NCBI RefSeq assembly: GCF_018889955.1
Contig: NZ_CP076545.1
Coordinates: 806,001-870,000 of the forward strand
DNA length: 64,000 bases
Reading direction: 5' to 3'
DNA from: Collinsella sp. zg1085
Lineage (GTDB): Bacteria > Actinomycetota > Coriobacteriia > Coriobacteriales > Coriobacteriaceae
Shown here piece by piece: positions 7,651 to 15,521 of this stretch (positions are counted from its first letter, which is position 1; every line of letters starts with the position of its first letter). The translations under genes and the position numbers were made by a program. Under the pieces are notes generated by a model, which had not been told where the DNA came from, made no database searches, and saw only the letters and a program-made list of their open reading frames with translations.

Positions 7651-10600
7651 TCTCCTTCAAGCATGCCGTTGCATGCTGAGACGCTCATATGTATCGCGCG
7701 TCATAACTCATGCCTCAAAAGCTAAATATGCACCGTATAGCTCACATAGCGTGATAAATTGCTTTACCGCTTGTGTGTTGAGCGCTGCTTTAATCACGAG
7801 CTCTCTGCCCATTTTGCCCGTTGTGGCCTTTGCCGCCGAGGACAGCATACCTTCATCGTCCTTAGTAGCAGATGCGGCGGCTGAAGCATCTGATGCAGCT
7901 GACAATTCTTCTGTAGATGCTCGGTCAGAATCTGATACAGCGCTTACATCAGACACACCTGCATCACCAACGAATGTGTCAGCCTCAGTGCAGCCCTCTC
8001 AGCCTGAACCTGCTTCTTCAATGGCGCTTCGCTCAGCTGTAAGCGAAGACTGGGATGACCTTGGCTGGGATGACGATGATGAGGATGATTCAGATACCCC
8101 AGAGACGCCCGCACCTACACCCGCGCCAACAACTGCTGTTGCAGCTGCGGTTGCAGCACTTAAAAAAGATGGTTTTAGTGGATATGTTCCTCGTCCGGTT
8201 GAGGGTAAAGACACGAACCTTGCACGCATGCTTGAAGCACGCTTAGCTGAGTTGGGGCACCCTGGTATTCGTGTGCGGGTAAAAGCGACGGGACAAACAA
8301 CTCCTGATCCAGCGCAACAAGGTGGCATTGATGTTAGTGAGGGTGCTGAGAACGGTCGCATCCAGTATTTCTTTTTGTCGCCTGATGCTAAGACATCAAA
8401 AACTGATATTTCTGTGCTACGCAATATTCAGCCCGTATATGAACTGCAAAAAGACGGTGAGACGGCTGAGTATAAGCCTTCGCGCACAACTGCACTGCCC
8501 TGGGATAGCGCACGCGTACAAAGCTTTTTAGAAGACCTTGCAGCTCATGCTGAGCTTCCTGACATGCTAACCACAGGACATGCGCCTGATAGTCTTGAGA
8601 GCCTTGCGCTGCCTGCTGCCCTTGCAGGGTCAAAAGTTACAAAACTTGCAACTGTTTCATGGACAAGCTCTAACCCACAAGCATTAAAAATTACAACAGG
8701 CTTTGATAGTCAGTATCGCCCAGTAGTAACAGCAACACTTACTCATGGTGAACGTGCGACTTCAGTTGATGTGACGGCCACCTATAAGCTCTTTGTATCG
8801 GGTTATGGACAAGATGTTCCGGTAACTGTTACCAAAACCTATACCGTAGCGGTTGCAGCCAAATCATCTGATACAGCAGAGGCAAAAAAAGCTGAGCTCG
8901 CAGCTATTCTTGAGCGTATTCAGCTTAAAGATTTCTCAAGTGGTGAGCCGCTTGCAAGTAGGGAGCTTGCAGGCGATATACAATTCTCTCGCCCGCGTGA
9001 CCTCAACATTGATGGCAAATACTACAAACTCTCATATAGTAGTTCGGATACTGGTGCTATTGAAATCTCTGGTTATCGCGGCGTCAGCACTCCGTCTCTC
9101 GAGGGGGAAGCACCCCGTACAGCGGAGCTAACAGCCAGTCTTACGCATGATGGTGTGACCGTTTCACGTTCGCTGGGAGAGTTTCTTACGCGCAGCGTTA
9201 GCCGTGCTGAGATTGAGCGGGCAGTTGCAGCTATGGAGGCAGCTAAGGCGGCGTATCCATTAGCCCTTCTGGGTACCAACCCCGATAGTTCGCACGTTAC
9301 CGAAGCGCTGACAACGTTTCGCGCGGCAGTTCCAACCTATGGAAGCGATGCATCGGTAGCGCCTTCTATTACTTGGGCACGCACACAAGCTGAGGCTGGC
9401 TCTGGCAATATTGAGCCAGTTGATCTTCCGGGTTTTGATTCTATGTCAGGCTCTAAGTGGCGAGCCTTCCGTTCTTCAAATGAGCAGGTTATTGCAAGTG
9501 AATCCTTGCAAGTTACGCGCCCTGCCTTTGATACGGTGGTGCGTATTGAATCGCAGCTGAGCTATCGAGCATATGAGTCACTTGCGCGGGCATATCCTGA
9601 GAATGACCAGTTGCAAAAACTGGTTAATCAGCTGGTGAGTGCCACTGTTACGGTGTTGGGTACCCGTGGTTCAATAGACCCAGATGCCGAGGCAGTGCTC
9701 ACAGCAACGGTACGGGTACAAGGTATGACAGACCCAGCACAAGGAACGCCCCACGCTGAGACTTGGGTTGCTCCTGAAACCATTTCGTTTAAGAAGAGCG
9801 CTGCGCCAACGGTTTGGACACTTATTGCGCAAGCGCTTTCTAATCATGGCTATAGCTTTGACATGACCAGTGGTTCTCCAGGTTCAGTGACGAGTCCATC
9901 GGGTCTTACGTTAAGCATGTTTGAGCAGGCGGGTCAGTGGAGCTATTGGAGCACCCTTGTTAACGGTGAATATGCGCAAGGGTATCCGCAAAACATTGCT
10001 GTATCCGCAGGCGATCGCATCGAGCTTGTGTATGTGTCACCATTGTTGAATGCGCAGCCAACGCCTGACCCGCAACCGACACCTCAACCAAGCCCAGACC
10101 CAGACCCAACGCCTCATCTTGACCCCAGTCTTCATGCAGATTGGTCTGGTTTTGGCAACGGCGGCTCAACGGTAGTTGAGCGAGATGGGTCACCAGCTGA
10201 TGAAGCAGAAGCGCGTTGGGTCAGCTCGTTGAGCAACGGTGTTGATATGTATACGCTGGTTGGCGATCCAGTTATTGTAGGAGATGCTATCTACTGTGTG
10301 ACGCAAACTGAGCTTATTAAACTGAATCGCGTGAGCGGTCAGGTAATGGCGCGCACTACTACCGGCGCACATAACTCATATTTTGCTCGCCCATTCTTTG
10401 CGGCAGGTCTCATTATTATCCCCTCAGATGGTGGTGTGGTGAGTGCTTTTACGGCCGATACCCTGACACGTGTTTGGCAAAGCGTAGTAGCTCCTGCTCC
10501 ACTTGTAGAAGGACAAGAACTGAGCTACCAAGCCGCATCAGGCATTACGCTTGTCGGAAATACGCTGGTAGTACCCTTTATGGCAGGGCCGAGCTTTGAT

Positions 10601-11908
10601 GGTTCTCCTTCTGCGGCGGGTGCGTTGGTGGGGCTTGATTTGGCAGATGGTCATGTGCTTTGGACGCAGGCGAATGTGCGTGATGAGAGCGCTGATTCGG
10701 CTGGTGGCTACTATTGGGCTGGTGCTGCGCAAAGCAGCGAACAGCTGCTTATTGCAAATGACGCTGGTCGTGTTTCGCTCATCGAAAGTGCAACCGGTCA
10801 GGTTCTTGCAAGCCTTAAGCTTCCGTCATCGGTGCGCACGGCAGTTATTAAGGGCTCAGAGCCTGACACCTTCTATGTGGTAGGTCGTTCACCAGCGGTG
10901 TTGTATAAGATAGAGCGAGTAGCTAACACCTTGCAACTTGCAGGGTCAGTTCCTTTTGCTGATTTTTCAACGTCAACTCCTGCCGTTGTGGGCAATCGCA
11001 TCTTTGTGGGCGGCGGCATGACAGGCTCGCGAGGGGCATTGGGTGTTTTGGCAGAAATTGATGCAGAGCACATGAGTCTGATTCATCGCGCTGATTTGGG
11101 CGCTGGCGAGGTAAAGTCAACACCTCTGGTTGTAAAGCATGACGGTAAGCTTGCGGTGTATGTTGTTACAAATATGACTCCAGGTACGCTGTTTTGTTAT
11201 CAGCCTGAAACGCATACGGTGAAACCCTTGTATACGCCACAGGGCAATCATGCAAATTATTCAACCTCAAGTGTTATTGTCGATGCTGAGGGTAATCTGT
11301 ATTACAGCACTGATGCTGGTGTGTTAATTTCGCTAGGGCGCAAGTTGAACACTGATGAGGTTCATACTCATCAACCGGGCTCTGGCGAGGCTGAAACTCC
11401 TCAGCCAGGAGTAGGTATTTTGCCGCAACCGGGTGACAATACAGCGCAGCCGAGCACGCCAAATACAGGTGATACCTTAGGTCATACACCGGAGGTGGGA
11501 GATGGCTCTGTAGCTGGTAAGCAATTAGCTGATTCAGAGCGAGACCTTGCACATAACGATAAGGAGCAGCCTCAGCAAGAGATACCTTCTACAGGTCCTG
11601 CAACTCGTGTGACAGGTCGCGTTGCTCCTGGAAAGCGCCCGCTTGCAGCCGCAACAACCGCGTCTGATGCAAAGAGCACTCAGGCAGATACAGCGCAGGC
11701 AAACGCAAGCGTTGAGAAAGACACCGCATCTTTGACAGAACCATCAGTCAGCGCACCTACAACAAAAGCATCTGTTGCTCATACAGCAGACCAGCAGAAA
11801 GCAGGTATGCCCTTAGCACTCATACTTGCTCTTGCCGGAATACTAGGTTTGGCGTGTGCGGGCTTATGGTTCTTGCTGCTTAAGCGTCGTCAACAGCGCG
11901 AGGGCTAG
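7643..11908 (+). CDS. Large surface protein: Ig-like repeats, DUF4430-like domain, PQQ-type beta-propeller, C-terminal anchor
   Basis: About 1421 residues from the ATG at 7643 (AAAGGGA 5 bases upstream). A basic N-region and hydrophobic stretch to about residue 65 form a signal peptide ending AFAA. Then come an acidic/Pro-Thr linker, several atrophied bacterial Ig-like domains (conserved WTSSNP and SYSSSD strands, about residues 180-700), a DUF4430-like domain near 720-800 (WSYWSTLVNG...GDRIELVY), a PQQ-type propeller near 850-1235 (repeats such as LIKLNRVSGQVMAR and LVGLDLADGHVLW) and a linker. A membrane helix near 1390-1410 with a KRRQQR tail anchors it. The cobalamin riboswitch upstream suggests a role in capturing corrinoids at the surface; that role is inferred. 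An upstream in-frame GTG at 7529 lies inside the aptamer and is rejected. Confidence 0.85.
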   Translation: MVGLLQACRCMLRRSYVSRVITHASKAKYAPYSSHSVINCFTACVLSAALITSSLPILPVVAFAAEDSIPSSSLVADAAAEASDAADNSSVDARSESDTALTSDTPASPTNVSASVQPSQPEPASSMALRSAVSEDWDDLGWDDDDEDDSDTPETPAPTPAPTTAVAAAVAALKKDGFSGYVPRPVEGKDTNLARMLEARLAELGHPGIRVRVKATGQTTPDPAQQGGIDVSEGAENGRIQYFFLSPDAKTSKTDISVLRNIQPVYELQKDGETAEYKPSRTTALPWDSARVQSFLEDLAAHAELPDMLTTGHAPDSLESLALPAALAGSKVTKLATVSWTSSNPQALKITTGFDSQYRPVVTATLTHGERATSVDVTATYKLFVSGYGQDVPVTVTKTYTVAVAAKSSDTAEAKKAELAAILERIQLKDFSSGEPLASRELAGDIQFSRPRDLNIDGKYYKLSYSSSDTGAIEISGYRGVSTPSLEGEAPRTAELTASLTHDGVTVSRSLGEFLTRSVSRAEIERAVAAMEAAKAAYPLALLGTNPDSSHVTEALTTFRAAVPTYGSDASVAPSITWARTQAEAGSGNIEPVDLPGFDSMSGSKWRAFRSSNEQVIASESLQVTRPAFDTVVRIESQLSYRAYESLARAYPENDQLQKLVNQLVSATVTVLGTRGSIDPDAEAVLTATVRVQGMTDPAQGTPHAETWVAPETISFKKSAAPTVWTLIAQALSNHGYSFDMTSGSPGSVTSPSGLTLSMFEQAGQWSYWSTLVNGEYAQGYPQNIAVSAGDRIELVYVSPLLNAQPTPDPQPTPQPSPDPDPTPHLDPSLHADWSGFGNGGSTVVERDGSPADEAEARWVSSLSNGVDMYTLVGDPVIVGDAIYCVTQTELIKLNRVSGQVMARTTTGAHNSYFARPFFAAGLIIIPSDGGVVSAFTADTLTRVWQSVVAPAPLVEGQELSYQAASGITLVGNTLVVPFMAGPSFDGSPSAAGALVGLDLADGHVLWTQANVRDESADSAGGYYWAGAAQSSEQLLIANDAGRVSLIESATGQVLASLKLPSSVRTAVIKGSEPDTFYVVGRSPAVLYKIERVANTLQLAGSVPFADFSTSTPAVVGNRIFVGGGMTGSRGALGVLAEIDAEHMSLIHRADLGAGEVKSTPLVVKHDGKLAVYVVTNMTPGTLFCYQPETHTVKPLYTPQGNHANYSTSSVIVDAEGNLYYSTDAGVLISLGRKLNTDEVHTHQPGSGEAETPQPGVGILPQPGDNTAQPSTPNTGDTLGHTPEVGDGSVAGKQLADSERDLAHNDKEQPQQEIPSTGPATRVTGRVAPGKRPLAAATTASDAKSTQADTAQANASVEKDTASLTEPSVSAPTTKASVAHTADQQKAGMPLALILALAGILGLACAGLWFLLLKRRQQREG

Positions 11909-11913
11909 ATTCG

Positions 11914-12858
11914 GTGGATACTTCTATGATGAGTAATCAGAGGTCAGAATCTCGCACTTTGCAGAGGAGCAAATCTATTAGCGCTGAGCCAGAGCAACTA
12001 AAAGAGGATACCCGCATCTATCCAGGGCATGTACCTATCTCTTCAACAAAGCAGGTGCGTCAGCTGCGTGCTCCTGCTGTTTTAGCGCTGGTATCGCTCT
12101 GTTTGTTGCTAGCAGCGGGTGTTTTAGCGCTTACCGGCACGGAATCTTTGAGCACTAATGCTCTGTTTGCAGGCTCTCATCAGGGTTTGGCTGCTCGAGT
12201 GTACAAGGACGATAGTGCTTCTTTCGATACGCATGAGCAGTCTGTAAATCAGACACAACAAGAGCAGGCCTTAAGGGCCGATGGTGGTGAACAAGCTTCC
12301 CTTGATGAGGGACAGTCAGCGCCCTCGACACAGAAATCATCATCTGGAGCAACAGATGATGACAACAAGCTTGCCTCTGTCTCAACAGGTACAAGTGCAA
12401 ACAGCACCGACAATGTTGGCACAGGCGTGTCAGATTCAGGAACAAACAGCACAAGCGGTGCAGGCTCATCTTCAAGTACTAGCTCGGGTTCAAGTGCCAC
12501 CTCGGGTTCAGCCAACTTAGCAAACAACACGAGTACCACCACATCAAACACGATTACTGTCACTGTTCGGGTAAGCGCTGCTGCTGCGGGTGGCGGCACC
12601 CTTGCAAGTAAGAGTTTAACCTTTGAGCGTGGAGCAACTGCATACGATGCACTTGTTGGTACCGGACTTTCGGTTAATGCGTCATACACCGCGTTTGGCA
12701 TTTATGTAGCTGCAATTGGTGGCTATGCAGAGGGCGAACATGGGAGCGAAAGCGGTTGGAAATATGCGGTGAATGGGTCTGAGCCGAGCTATTCATCAGG
12801 TGCCTATGAGCTTAAAGATGGAGATACACTAAGTTGGTACTACGTCTTGAGCGCATAA
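11914..12858 (+). CDS. Membrane-anchored DUF4430 protein
   Basis: Begins 5 bases after the preceding gene, so it belongs to the same cobalamin-riboswitch transcript. The 314-residue product has one hydrophobic helix near residues 52-75 (signal anchor), a long low-complexity Ser/Thr/Gly/Asn spacer (about 100-220) and a C-terminal DUF4430 domain (about 228-314) with GATAYDAL, SGWKYAVNG and the final GDTLSWYYVL. DUF4430 is related to the C-terminal domain of intrinsic factor and transcobalamin. The architecture is a membrane stalk presenting a small ligand-binding domain outside the cell. The start may be GTG 11914 or ATG 11926; both have weak binding sites. Confidence 0.85.
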   Translation: MDTSMMSNQRSESRTLQRSKSISAEPEQLKEDTRIYPGHVPISSTKQVRQLRAPAVLALVSLCLLLAAGVLALTGTESLSTNALFAGSHQGLAARVYKDDSASFDTHEQSVNQTQQEQALRADGGEQASLDEGQSAPSTQKSSSGATDDDNKLASVSTGTSANSTDNVGTGVSDSGTNSTSGAGSSSSTSSGSSATSGSANLANNTSTTTSNTITVTVRVSAAAAGGGTLASKSLTFERGATAYDALVGTGLSVNASYTAFGIYVAAIGGYAEGEHGSESGWKYAVNGSEPSYSSGAYELKDGDTLSWYYVLSA

Positions 12859-12893
12859 CCTTATAGCACGCGCTTTGTTATTTGAGGGTAGTG

Positions 12894-12934
12894 GCGGTCT
12901 TTGTGAGCTATGAGATGCACAAAGACCGCTTTTT
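12894..12934 (+). terminator. Intrinsic terminator of the DUF4430 operon
   Basis: GCGGTCTTTGTG and CACAAAGACCGC make a perfect 12-bp stem with a 12-base loop followed by five T. It closes the two-gene riboswitch unit. Confidence 0.95.
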
Positions 12935-13000
12935 CAATTTAGTAGGTGCGTATTTATTTACGCTGCACTCCCGCCCCAGCCCCAGCCGGCAAATTTAAGC

Positions 13001-14899
13001 TCATGATTCGCTGATATGTCCTAAACGATAGGCTTGCAAGAGACGTTTAAGGTCAGCAATTTGGCTTCTAATGTGCACGCCGGTATCGGTGTCACTCACC
13101 ATAATACGCGCATGTACAGGAGCAAAAAAGTCAGTATCGCTTTGTATATCGGCGTTGGTATCAAGTGCCGCGCGAACACTCTTAAAGGCTTCATGCGCTT
13201 TGAGGCGCATGCCGCGAGAGCTATAGATAAGGGTATATCCAGCAATCCCTGTTTTTGGATGGTAGGAGCGACAAAAACCACCATCTATTACGAGGAGTTT
13301 TCCTTGTGCCCGGATAGGAGATTCTCCTGTGAGTGTTTTAACCGGCGTGTGACCATTGATAATGTGACCATTTTCAGCGTCAACACCAAATTCTTTCATA
13401 ATGGCGTCACATGCCCATGTATGTTGCGTGAGTTCAAAATAGGAATCCATGGGCTCTACCCACGTAGAGCTATCTTCAATAAAGCTCCGCTCAAAGGTTT
13501 TTACAAGGCGACCACTCGCAGGCGACTTATAGCCAATCCATAAATACCAAATCCAATCAAGCGCAACGCGGTCACGAACTCGGTATGCTCGTCGGATAAT
13601 GTCATCGCAAAAGTCCAGATAATCTCGACCGGAGCGCATAACATCTTCGCAAAGCATAGAGCTAAAGGTACCATCACTATTCATAGGGATACAGCCATGG
13701 AAGAGTAGATTATTGTTATGTACGAGGTATAGCGACCCATGGGTAAGAAGATGAGTGATATGCCGCTGTAAATGGTCTCCCGATTGAAATTCAGCTACCA
13801 ACTTATCAACAACACTTTGCTCGGATTTATTGAGCTCATAGGGATTTTCTAGGTCGATGGTGGGGAAGTCAGAGCTTATAAGCGGCCATGTGCTTTTGTC
13901 GCTCAGTGTTACCGTGGTACGGGTTTCATCAATCTTATCAAGAAGCATACGGTTGTGCATATTCCATTCGGGATGACGTTGAATAATCTGTCCTTCAAGT
14001 TTGAAGAGCATAACTGTAATTGCTTTCATAAGTGGTGTAATGCGTTCACCACTGCGATAGGTACAATCAGCAAAACTCATGAGATGACGGAGCGAGATAC
14101 CATAGTCATTTTCAAGAATTGAGTAATTATGATATTTGAGGTTATTGCGCAAAACACTCAAGATACAAGCAGCCTCACCTGCGGCAGCTCCTATCCACAA
14201 AATATCGTGGTTACCCCATTGAATATCAAGATTACCTGGCCGGGTGGCAAGCGCATCCATAATGCGCGCTGCGCCATTACCGCGGTCGTATATATCGCCA
14301 ACAAGGTGTAAGTGATCCACTGCTAATCGCTTAATGAGCTCGGCAAAAGAACAAATAAAATCGTCGGTAGCTCCGGTTTCAAGTATGCTCTCAATAATGC
14401 GGTCATGATATTGCACCCGATAATCATGTTCATCAGGATGGGTGTGCAATAACTCATCAATAATGTAGGTAAATTCATGAGGAATTGCTTTGCGCACTTT
14501 TGAGCGTGTGTAGCGGCTCGAAAGTGAGCGCGCAAGGGTGATAAGCGCGTCAAGGCTCTGGCGATACCAAGCAGGGGAGTCAAGTTGCTCATCGCGCACG
14601 CGGGCAAGTTTCTCAGTTGGGTAATAGATAAGCGTGCAGAGCTCAGCCTGTTCAACTGGGTTGAGAAGTTTGCCCAAAACAAGCTCAACATGCTCTTTAA
14701 TAACACCTGAGCAATTATTTTGTATATGCATGAAGGCTTCGTATTCGCCGTGCACATCACTCATAAAATGCTCGGTGCCCTTAGGTAAATTGAGGATAGC
14801 TTGCAGATTGATTATCTCAGTAAACACGGCTTGTTTGTTGGGAAATTGCTGTGCGAGAAGTTTTAGGTACTTTTGGTCTTGCTCAGGCATGAATGGCAA
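13001..14899 (-). CDS. fbp: Fructose-1,6-bisphosphatase class III
   Basis: Hydrolyses fructose 1,6-bisphosphate to fructose 6-phosphate in gluconeogenesis. The 632-residue protein belongs to the manganese-dependent class III (Firmicutes-type) family, seen in the metallophosphatase motifs SDVHGEYEAF, GDIYDRG, GNHDILW and the later NGHTPV. Length fits the family (about 640-670). A TTG start at 14899 is best placed behind AAAGGA (8 bases), while the in-frame ATG at 14890 would be 17 bases away. It stands alone on the minus strand, convergent with the DUF4430 operon. Confidence 0.95.
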   Translation of the reverse strand: MPFMPEQDQKYLKLLAQQFPNKQAVFTEIINLQAILNLPKGTEHFMSDVHGEYEAFMHIQNNCSGVIKEHVELVLGKLLNPVEQAELCTLIYYPTEKLARVRDEQLDSPAWYRQSLDALITLARSLSSRYTRSKVRKAIPHEFTYIIDELLHTHPDEHDYRVQYHDRIIESILETGATDDFICSFAELIKRLAVDHLHLVGDIYDRGNGAARIMDALATRPGNLDIQWGNHDILWIGAAAGEAACILSVLRNNLKYHNYSILENDYGISLRHLMSFADCTYRSGERITPLMKAITVMLFKLEGQIIQRHPEWNMHNRMLLDKIDETRTTVTLSDKSTWPLISSDFPTIDLENPYELNKSEQSVVDKLVAEFQSGDHLQRHITHLLTHGSLYLVHNNNLLFHGCIPMNSDGTFSSMLCEDVMRSGRDYLDFCDDIIRRAYRVRDRVALDWIWYLWIGYKSPASGRLVKTFERSFIEDSSTWVEPMDSYFELTQHTWACDAIMKEFGVDAENGHIINGHTPVKTLTGESPIRAQGKLLVIDGGFCRSYHPKTGIAGYTLIYSSRGMRLKAHEAFKSVRAALDTNADIQSDTDFFAPVHARIMVSDTDTGVHIRSQIADLKRLLQAYRLGHISES

Positions 14900-15097
14900 G
14901 GCGGCATCCTTTCAAAAAAGGCATACAGAAAAGAACCAAGACCAGTATGGGGCATATGCTTAAAGATAGTATGGAGACCGATAGGAGTTCTGCCAGTGGT
15001 TACATATCAGCGATAAACGGTTGAATCTCAATTATTGCTCGATAACGCGCAGTCAAAAGTTTGAAGTCATGCACAGCGCTTACACATTATAAAAGGG

Positions 15098-15174
15098 TGG
15101 TGCGCCATGGCGGACTCGAACCGTCGACCTTGGGATTAGAAGTCCCCTGCTCTATCCAACTGAGCTAATGGCGC
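15098..15174 (-). tRNA. tRNA-Arg (TCT)
   Basis: The minus strand folds as a cloverleaf with acceptor GCGCCAT/ATGGCGC, D stem GCTC/GAGC, anticodon loop CTTCTAA (anticodon TCT) and T loop TTCGAGT; CCA is encoded. Two mismatches are visible: G-A at the top of the anticodon stem and A-C in the T stem. A TATACT box lies 12 bases upstream on the minus strand (15186-15191). Confidence 0.95.
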
Positions 15175-15430
15175 ATAATGGTAAAAGTATAGCTCAAATA
15201 TGTTCAGGTGCACACAATAGTCTTGGTCTTTCTTTTTCATATAGAAAGACAGCTATGCAAGCAATATGACATGTACGTCTGTTACTTAGAAATTGCCCGC
15301 GCGATGTATCAAGAGTTTATTCAAGCATCTGTTATACCGAGCCCATCTCATACTGGATACTGTGTACTATGTAGATATAAATGTCCCAGCTTGAGGGGGT
15401 ATTTTCCTAGACTACCCGACTAAAAAACTC
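15175..15430. other. Gene-free region upstream of fruA
   Basis: No gene is visible. A hairpin GTCTTTCT / AGAAAGAC with a 9-base loop lies at 15226-15250 without a T tract, about 50 bases upstream of tRNA-Arg on its strand. The rest shows no clear signal until the direct repeats that begin at 15431. Confidence 0.4.
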
Positions 15431-15459
15431 TGCCCAAACTTGTCCAAACATGGTATTCT
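15431..15459 (+). promoter_or_regulatory. Candidate fruA promoter with tandem 10-bp repeats
   Basis: TGCCCAAACT and TGTCCAAACA follow each other directly with a 10-base period at 15431-15450 and run into TATTCT (15454-15459), a fair -10 box. The -35 position (TGCCCA) is poor and lies inside the first repeat, which is the arrangement expected of an activator binding one face of the helix. Inference only. Confidence 0.4.
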
Positions 15460-15521
15460 AACGTGCGCACTTGTCGAGAATGGCATGTGTAATGTATCGG
15501 GATATAACGATAGGAGGAAGC

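Noticed and set aside
7999-8424. Minus-strand frame opposite the acidic linker of the large surface gene
   Set aside because: Its serine runs are the complement of GAT/GAC repeats encoding the acidic stretch; no start signal.
11578-11600. Sortase signal IPSTG in the large surface protein
   Set aside because: The motif lies about 75 residues before the C-terminal helix; a sorting signal should be directly before it. The protein is better read as anchored by its membrane helix.
12249-12701. Minus-strand frame opposite the DUF4430 protein
   Set aside because: Low-complexity shadow of the Ser/Thr/Gly spacer, with no family resemblance.
15208-15423. Small frame between tRNA-Arg and fruA
   Set aside because: No ribosome binding site or recognisable product, and it overlaps a hairpin and the promoter region.
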